NCBI GenBank assembly: GCA_937911965.1
Contig: CALDPL010000290.1
Location: 1 to 7,022 of the forward strand
Reading direction: 5' to 3'
Length of the DNA: 7,022 nt
Source of the DNA: an uncultured Allomuricauda sp.
GTDB lineage: Bacteria > Bacteroidota > Bacteroidia > Flavobacteriales > Flavobacteriaceae
The position numbers and the translations under genes were made by a program. Positions 1-4,834 of the stretch are shown piece by piece (within the stretch, counting starts at the first letter, position 1; each line of letters opens with the position of its first letter). A model generated the notes under the pieces. It made no database searches. It was not told the origin of the DNA and saw only the letters and a program-made list of their open reading frames with translations.

Positions 1-48
1 GGACTGACAGATGCATCTGAATACATTAAGTCCAGCACCTGGCAGTAG
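1..48 (+). CDS. Possible 3' end of an upstream gene (partial)
   Basis: Frame 1 is open from the window edge to a TAG at 46-48 and encodes about 15 residues ending EYIKSSTWQ. It could be the tail of an upstream gene in the same direction as pdxH, whose start lies 17 bp further on. The fragment is too short to assign to a family. An alternative is that the Y-x-K-S pattern is a decayed or frameshifted piece of the PdxH N-terminus, because many flavobacterial PdxH proteins begin with a similar Y-R-K-S stretch. However, the distance to the pdxH frame does not fit a simple one-base shift. Chance openness cannot be excluded for so short a segment. Confidence 0.25.
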   Translation, partial: GLTDASEYIKSSTWQ

Positions 49-65
49 AACCACAAAAAAGCGAG

Positions 66-665
66 TTGGACGAGGCCTCCCTTTCGGAGGATCCCATAGG
101 GCAATTCCAGAAGTGGTTCCACGAGGTCGATGCCACCCAAGGCGTTGATGAGCCCAATGCCATGACAATTTCCACCTTGGGTTTAGACGGATTTCCCAAG
201 AGCAGGGTGGTTTTGCTCAAAAGGTTTGACGAACAGGGTTTTGTGTTCTTCAGCAACTACAACAGTGAAAAAGGTAAGGCCATCGCGGTAAATCCCGCGG
301 TATGCCTATCCTTTTATTGGCCCAACCTGGAACGGCAGGTCATAATAAAGGGAAGGGCCGAAAAGTTGGCGGCCAATCTATCCGATGGATATTTTGAATC
401 CAGGCCCATGGGGAGCCAGCTCGGGGCCATTGCCTCCCCCCAAAGCGAGGTCGTCCCGTCCAGGGAGGTATTGGAAGGGGCCCTCAAGGCCCTGGAACAG
501 GAATACCGGGGCAGGACCGTCCAAAGGCCCGAACATTGGGGCGGTTATCTGGTGCGGCCCGTTTCCCTGGAATTTTGGCAGGGAAGGCCCAATAGGCTGC
601 ACGATCGGATCCGGTACAGCCTTGGCGAGGACCTGCACTGGATCATTGAACGATTGGCACCCTGA
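66..665 (+). CDS. pdxH: Pyridoxine/pyridoxamine 5'-phosphate oxidase
   Basis: This cytoplasmic FMN enzyme oxidises pyridoxine or pyridoxamine 5'-phosphate to pyridoxal 5'-phosphate with O2, the last step and the salvage step of vitamin B6 cofactor synthesis. The 199-residue product carries the family landmarks in order: the FMN-binding RVVLLK at 47-52, the F-x-S-N-Y-x-S-x-K-G segment at about 60-70, PNLERQVIIKG at 86-96, and the C-terminal dimerisation region with WGGYLVRP (158-165) and the signature WQGRPNRLHDR (171-181). R177 and H179 correspond to the substrate-binding Arg197/His199 pair of the E. coli enzyme. The start is uncertain: TTG at 66 is the only common start codon in this frame after the TAA at 27-29. 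It gives a protein about 15-20 residues shorter at the N-terminus than most relatives, though the core is complete. It is followed by a 60-bp gap and then the sixA-ppk1-ppx group on the same strand. Confidence 0.95.
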   Translation: MDEASLSEDPIGQFQKWFHEVDATQGVDEPNAMTISTLGLDGFPKSRVVLLKRFDEQGFVFFSNYNSEKGKAIAVNPAVCLSFYWPNLERQVIIKGRAEKLAANLSDGYFESRPMGSQLGAIASPQSEVVPSREVLEGALKALEQEYRGRTVQRPEHWGGYLVRPVSLEFWQGRPNRLHDRIRYSLGEDLHWIIERLAP

Positions 666-725
666 TAATGGGGCCGTGGTCCGTGTTAAATCCAACAGTC
701 AAATTAAAAGGAACAAACCGAGAAG

Positions 726-1223
726 ATGAAACAATTGATATTGATAAGGCACGCAAAATCCTCATGGGACCACAAGGTTTCCGATGAAGATCGCCCCCTT
801 CAGGAGCGGGGGACCAAGGATGCCCATTTGGTGGGGAGCCACTTATATTTACACTTGAAGGGATCCCAGATCGATTTTGCATACTCCAGCCCGGCCATTA
901 GGGCATTGCACACCGCCATGATCGTTGTTCGGGAAACCGAACATCCCCTCGACCGGTTTGGACTGAATGCCTCCCTTTATGATTTTTCAGGGGAAAAGGT
1001 AAGTAAATTTGTGGGACAACTGGATGATGATCTGGAAACGGTCGCCCTGTTTGGTCACAACAATGCCTTTACTTTCCTTGCCAATGCCTGGGGAGATCGG
1101 TATATTGAAAACCTTCCCACTGCAGGGGTGGTGCATATTGTGTTCCAGGAGGAGCGCTGGTCGAATATTTCAAGGGGCAGCATAAAAAAATTGCTGCTTC
1201 CCAAACAACTTCGCAATAAATGA
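726..1223 (+). CDS. sixA: SixA-type histidine phosphatase
   Basis: The product is a 165-residue member of the histidine phosphatase (phosphoglycerate mutase-like) superfamily, SixA subgroup. The N-terminal catalytic motif LIRHAKSSW (residues 6-14) holds the nucleophile H9, preceded by R8. The second conserved arginine is R59 in the SSPAIRALHTA segment (54-64), and the second active-site histidine is H111 in FGHNN (109-113). The short length, with no large insert between the two halves, is typical of SixA rather than of phosphoglycerate mutase. E. coli SixA removes phosphate from protein histidines of phosphorelay or PTS proteins; the substrate here is unknown. It starts with ATG 60 bp after pdxH, and its TGA stop overlaps the ppk1 start as ATGA (1220-1223), so the two are probably translationally coupled. 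A role linked to polyphosphate or to phosphohistidine turnover is inference from position only. Confidence 0.88.
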   Translation: MKQLILIRHAKSSWDHKVSDEDRPLQERGTKDAHLVGSHLYLHLKGSQIDFAYSSPAIRALHTAMIVVRETEHPLDRFGLNASLYDFSGEKVSKFVGQLDDDLETVALFGHNNAFTFLANAWGDRYIENLPTAGVVHIVFQEERWSNISRGSIKKLLLPKQLRNK

Positions 1224-3295
1224 TCAAGACAAAGAAACAGTATATAAACAGGGAGATCAGTTGGTTACAATTCAACGCAAGGGTACTCCAGGAATGCAAT
1301 GACCAGAGTGTGCCCCTGATCGACCGCATGCGGTTTTTGGGGATTTTCAGCAATAACCTGGACGAATTCTTCAAGGTGCGCTATGCCACGGTCAAACGTA
1401 TCGTGGATGCGGGAAAGACCGGGAAAAGTGTTTTGGGCGGGGAAAGTGCCAAGGACCTTTTGGAGGAAATCACCAAGATCGTCATCGACCAACAGGCCAG
1501 GAGCCTGGATTACCTCAACGACATTGAAAAGGAGCTCGAAAAGGAGAACATCTTTATGGTCAACGAGACCGAGGTCAGTGAGGCACAAGGGGAGTTCATT
1601 AGGGATTACTATTTCCAAAAAGTACACCCTGAACTGATGACCATCATCTTGAACGAGCTCACCGAATTTCCATTGCTCAAGGATACGGCCGCCTATTTGG
1701 CGGTCAAGATCGTGATGAAAAATGGAACGGGGGAGGCCAATCACATCAGATATGCCCTGATCGAGATCCCCAAGGGGATCGATCGCTTTGTGGTCCTGCC
1801 CAAGGAAGGGGAAAAGAACTATATCATGATCTTGGACGATCTGATCCGGTATTGCCTGGACAATGTGTTCACCATGTTTGATTTTGAGACCATATCGGCA
1901 CATATGATCAAAATAACCCGGGATGCGGAACTGGATATCGACAACGATTTGAGCAAAAGCTTTATAGAAAAGATTTCCTCCAGTGTGGAACACCGGAAGA
2001 TCAGCGATCCGGTGCGTTTCGTCTACGACCAAAAGATCGATTTGGACACCCTGCACTATTTGAAGGAGAAAATGGAGATTACGGGAACGGACAGTGTGAT
2101 TCCCGGGGGACGCTACCACAATAGGAGGGATTATATGGGGTTTCCCAGCCTGGGAAGGGATGATCTGATGTACGAAAAAATAGAACAATTGCCCGTAAAG
2201 GGCTTGAGTATGAAAGGCAGCCTTTTTGAGAGGATCGCCCAAAAGGATTATATGATCTATGCTCCTTACCAGACCTTTGGCTATGTCACCAAGTTCCTGA
2301 GGGAGGCCGCCCTGGATCCCAAGGTACACACCATCAAGATCACCATTTACCGCTTGGCCAACGACAGCCAGATCGCATCGGCCCTGATCAATGCGGCCAA
2401 GAACGGGAAGCAGGTGACCGTACAGATCGAACTGCAGGCCCGTTTTGATGAGCAGAACAATATAGAGTATGCCAACTACCTTCAGGCCGAAGGGGTCCAA
2501 TTGATCTTTGGGGTCCCGGGCCTCAAGGTGCACAGCAAGATATGTGTGATCGAACGGGAAGAGGGCCAGGGGATCAAGCGCTATGGTTTTATCAGTACGG
2601 GGAATTTCAACGAGTCCACGGCCAAAATCTATACGGACTACACCCTTTTTACCGCCCACGACGGCATTTTAAAGGACATCAACAAAGTCTTTGGGTTCTT
2701 CGAGACCAATTACAAGATCAACAAGTACAAGCATCTGATTGTATCTCCCCACTACACCAAGTCCACCTTTATCAAATTGATCGACAAGGAAATTGCCATT
2801 GCAAAACAGGGAAGGGAGGCCTACATCAAAATAAAGATGAACAACCTCACCTCCTATAGGATGGTGGACAAGCTCTATGAGGCAAGTCAGGCCGGGGTTA
2901 AGATCCAGTTGAACATCAGGGCCATTTGCTGTTTGGTCCCCGGGGTACCCGGCCTGAGTGAAAATATCGAGGCCATAGGGGTGGTGGACAAGTTTCTGGA
3001 GCACCCCAGGGTCTTTATTTTTGGCAATGGGGGGGACCCCAAAGTGTACATCTCCTCAGCGGATTGGATGACCCGAAACCTGGATTTCAGGGTAGAGGTG
3101 GGCTGTCCGATCTACTGTGGGGGCATCAAACAGGAAATCCTGGATACCTTCGAAATCTCTTGGAACGACAATGTCAAGGCCAGGGTCTACTCCAATAAAC
3201 AGGACAATGCCTACCGGCAGCGGGAGGAGGGAGAGCCCGAATTCAGGTCCCAGGTGGAAATGTACCGCTATTATCAAAGAAAATTGGAATCCTAA
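1220..3295 (+). CDS. ppk1: Polyphosphate kinase 1
   Basis: Ppk1 reversibly transfers the gamma phosphate of ATP onto inorganic polyphosphate through an autophosphorylated histidine, usually at the inner face of the membrane. The 691-residue product matches the E. coli enzyme (688 residues) end to end. The N-terminal domain starts with INREISWLQFN (9-19) and has the nucleotide-contacting SNNLDEFF (44-51). The H domain contains VPGGRYHN (294-301). The two phospholipase D-like C domains follow. H438, in GLKVHSK, corresponds to the phosphorylated His435 of E. coli; H595, in FLEHPRVFIFGNGG, corresponds to His592. Metal-contacting R378 (IYRLA) and R408 (ELQARFDE), plus Y471 and R567, also match E. 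coli positions with a constant offset of three. All catalytic residues are present, so the enzyme is predicted active. The start ATG overlaps the sixA stop, and ppx follows after 6 bp. Confidence 0.98.
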   Translation: MIKTKKQYINREISWLQFNARVLQECNDQSVPLIDRMRFLGIFSNNLDEFFKVRYATVKRIVDAGKTGKSVLGGESAKDLLEEITKIVIDQQARSLDYLNDIEKELEKENIFMVNETEVSEAQGEFIRDYYFQKVHPELMTIILNELTEFPLLKDTAAYLAVKIVMKNGTGEANHIRYALIEIPKGIDRFVVLPKEGEKNYIMILDDLIRYCLDNVFTMFDFETISAHMIKITRDAELDIDNDLSKSFIEKISSSVEHRKISDPVRFVYDQKIDLDTLHYLKEKMEITGTDSVIPGGRYHNRRDYMGFPSLGRDDLMYEKIEQLPVKGLSMKGSLFERIAQKDYMIYAPYQTFGYVTKFLREAALDPKVHTIKITIYRLANDSQIASALINAAKNGKQVTVQIELQARFDEQNNIEYANYLQAEGVQLIFGVPGLKVHSKICVIEREEGQGIKRYGFISTGNFNESTAKIYTDYTLFTAHDGILKDINKVFGFFETNYKINKYKHLIVSPHYTKSTFIKLIDKEIAIAKQGREAYIKIKMNNLTSYRMVDKLYEASQAGVKIQLNIRAICCLVPGVPGLSENIEAIGVVDKFLEHPRVFIFGNGGDPKVYISSADWMTRNLDFRVEVGCPIYCGGIKQEILDTFEISWNDNVKARVYSNKQDNAYRQREEGEPEFRSQVEMYRYYQRKLES

Positions 3296-3301
3296 TACAG
3301 T

Positions 3302-4189
3302 TTGAATTTGCACATAAGAAAATTTGCGGCCATTGACATTGGCTCGAACGCCCTTAGGCTACTGATTACCAACGTAATAGAACAGAGTGACGGACCTACG
3401 GCCTTTAAGAAAAGTGAGCTGGTGCGCGTGCCTGTCCGATTGGGGGAGGACGCCTTTCTTCAAAAGAAGATTTCCGAGAGAAACATTAAGCGATTGGTAA
3501 AGACCATGCAGTCCTTTGATCTGTTGATGCAGGTTTATGGGGTGGAGCGGTATATGGCCTGTGCGACCTCCGCCCTAAGGGAGGCCGACAACGGACAACA
3601 GGTTGCCAACCGGGTCAAAGAAGAATCCGGCGTGCAGATCGAGATCATCGACGGGGAGCGGGAGGCCTCGATCATCGCTTCCACGGATTTGAGGGACCTG
3701 ATCAAAGTGGACCGCTTTTACCTCTATGTGGATGTGGGAGGGGGCAGTACCGAATTGACCCTTTTCGACAGGGGAAACCCAGTGGGTTCCCAATCCTTCA
3801 AGATCGGAACGGTTCGGCTGTTGAGCAAATTGGTGGATGATTCCATTTGGGAGGATATCAAGGATTGGATCAAGGCGAACGTGCCCCAGGATGGCAGTGT
3901 GGAAATCATCGGTTCGGGGGGGAACATCAACAAACTCCACAAGATGTCCGGAAGAAAGATCGGACAGCCCCTGTCCTATGTGTGGTTGAACGCACAATAC
4001 CATTTTTTGGAATCCATGGACTATACCCAACGGATCCTGGAACTGGGACTCAACCAGGACAGGGCGGATGTTATCATACCCGCCACCAAAATTTTCCTGA
4101 ATGCCGCAAAATGGAGCAAGGCCAAGAAGATTCACGTACCCAAGATCGGTTTGGCCGATGGGATGATCAAGACCCTGTACTACCAATAG
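3302..4189 (+). CDS. ppx: Exopolyphosphatase / GppA family phosphatase
   Basis: The 295-residue product belongs to the Ppx/GppA branch of the ASKHA (sugar kinase/actin/Hsp70) fold, which removes terminal phosphate from polyphosphate and/or converts pppGpp to ppGpp. Visible motifs are the phosphate-1 loop AAIDIGSNALRLL (9-21), the strand and acidic motif IDGEREASI (116-124) with E121 as likely general base (Glu121 in E. coli Ppx), phosphate-2 loop VDVGGGSTELT (143-153), the nucleotide-type motif IIGSGGNINKL (202-212), and RADVIIPA (254-261). It is a short form with only the two ASKHA domains; the C-terminal HD-like domains of E. coli Ppx and GppA are absent. Sequence alone cannot decide between Ppx and GppA activity; adjacency to ppk1 favours polyphosphate. 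No ATG is available near the start. TTG 3302 is used, but TTG 3308 would give MHIRKF, closer to how relatives begin. It converges on miaE. Confidence 0.92.
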   Translation: MNLHIRKFAAIDIGSNALRLLITNVIEQSDGPTAFKKSELVRVPVRLGEDAFLQKKISERNIKRLVKTMQSFDLLMQVYGVERYMACATSALREADNGQQVANRVKEESGVQIEIIDGEREASIIASTDLRDLIKVDRFYLYVDVGGGSTELTLFDRGNPVGSQSFKIGTVRLLSKLVDDSIWEDIKDWIKANVPQDGSVEIIGSGGNINKLHKMSGRKIGQPLSYVWLNAQYHFLESMDYTQRILELGLNQDRADVIIPATKIFLNAAKWSKAKKIHVPKIGLADGMIKTLYYQ

Positions 4190-4198
4190 GGCACCTAT
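4186..4198. repeat. Short inverted repeat over the ppx and miaE stop codons
   Basis: ATAGG (4186-4190) and CCTAT (4194-4198) form a 5-bp stem with a 3-base loop. The repeat arises because the ppx TAG (4187-4189) and the miaE TAG (4195-4197, - strand) face each other across five bases. The stem is short and has no U-run immediately after it on either strand, so it is a poor intrinsic terminator. I list it because it is the only structure at this convergent gene end. Confidence 0.3.
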
Positions 4199-4776
4199 CC
4201 GTGCATGGTTCCCTTTTTCCCCAATTTGGACATGAGTTCGGCCTCATATTCCAATAGGGCCTGCCACTTTTGGTCCACTTCCTCCTTGGGGCCATAGGTT
4301 CTGGCAAATTTCAGGAACATGGTATAGTGGTTGGCCTCGCTTACCATCAGACTGTGGTAAAATTCGGATAGCTCCGGATCTGGGATTTCCTGGGAAAGCA
4401 ACCTGAAACGCTCACAGCTCCTGGCCTCTATCAGGGCAGCGTAGAGCAGCCTATGGACCAAGTGGGTGTCCCTGCTTCCTCCCTTGGGAAAGAATTTCAT
4501 CAATTCGATCACATAGGCATCCTTGCGCTCCCGCCCCAGGGCCCAGCCCCGTTTCAGGATATGATCGTGCACCATCCTGAAATGGCCCATCTCTTCCCGG
4601 GCAAGACTTGTCATTTCACGGACCAGTTCTGATTTTTCGGGAAATCCAATGATCAGGGATATGGCGGTACTGGCCGCTTTTTGTTCACAGTAGGCGTGAT
4701 CTGTGAGAATTTCGTTAATGTCTTTTTCAACGATGTTGACCCATCTTGGGTCCGTGGGCAATTTTAGTCCTAACAC
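4195..4776 (-). CDS. miaE: tRNA-(ms2io6A)-hydroxylase, MiaE family
   Basis: MiaE is a ferritin-like non-haem diiron monooxygenase. It hydroxylates the isopentenyl side chain of 2-methylthio-N6-isopentenyladenosine at position 37 of tRNAs that read UNN codons. The 193-residue product has all six expected iron ligands on a four-helix pattern: E31 (AYCEQKA), the first ExxH pair E62/H65 (REEMGHF), E117 (LIEARSCERF), and the second ExxH pair E147/H150 (SEANHYTMF). Its length is close to that of the known family. The start is GTG at 4776, giving MLGLKLPTDPRW, the usual family beginning; no ATG lies in frame between it and the TAG of dnaX. It is 51 bp downstream of dnaX on the same strand and may have its own promoter in that gap. 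Function depends on MiaA and MiaB elsewhere in the genome, which cannot be seen here. Confidence 0.92.
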   Translation of the reverse strand: MLGLKLPTDPRWVNIVEKDINEILTDHAYCEQKAASTAISLIIGFPEKSELVREMTSLAREEMGHFRMVHDHILKRGWALGRERKDAYVIELMKFFPKGGSRDTHLVHRLLYAALIEARSCERFRLLSQEIPDPELSEFYHSLMVSEANHYTMFLKFARTYGPKEEVDQKWQALLEYEAELMSKLGKKGTMHG

Positions 4777-4802
4777 GACGGAAGTTTTTGGGTTGCTGGG
4801 AC

Positions 4803-4834
4803 CAAAGATACATATAGTGGAAGGCTTCTAAAAA
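4803..4834 (-). promoter_or_regulatory. Candidate Bacteroidota-type promoter for miaE
   Basis: On the - strand TATCTTTG (4810-4803) matches the Bacteroidota -7 consensus TAnnTTTG exactly. A T-rich stretch, TTTTT (4834-4830), lies 19 bases upstream where the -33 TTG-type element is expected, but it lacks the G. The predicted RNA would start about 20 bases before the miaE GTG. The site overlaps the end of dnaX, so miaE may also be reached by read-through. The exact -7 match is what I see; promoter activity is inference. Confidence 0.42.

Noticed and set aside
666..725. Promoter or terminator between pdxH and sixA
   Set aside because: The 60-bp gap has no TAnnTTTG element and no stem followed by a T-run, so pdxH may belong to the same transcript.
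1265..2659. Long open frame (464 codons) on the - strand opposite ppk1
   Set aside because: It lies wholly inside a confidently identified ppk1 and its translation has no recognisable motif. Long antisense frames are expected from the codon bias of this G+C-rich gene.
3016..3023. TATTTTTG, an exact TAnnTTTG match on the + strand inside ppk1, as an internal promoter for ppx
   Set aside because: It encodes conserved VFIFGN residues of Ppk1, has no good -33 element at the right distance, and single 8-base matches occur by chance.
3029..3035. G7 run in ppk1 (and a second G7 at 3916-3922 in ppx) as phase-variation tracts
   Set aside because: Both encode conserved Gly-Gly pairs using GGG, a codon common in this window. 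Seven G residues are weak evidence for switching in housekeeping genes.
3575..4186. Open frame of about 200 codons on the - strand opposite ppx
   Set aside because: It is a shadow of ppx in the complementary frame with no family features.
4793..4817. ATG at about 4814 (- strand) as the miaE start
   Set aside because: It is out of frame with MiaE; the GTG at 4776 gives the canonical family N-terminus.
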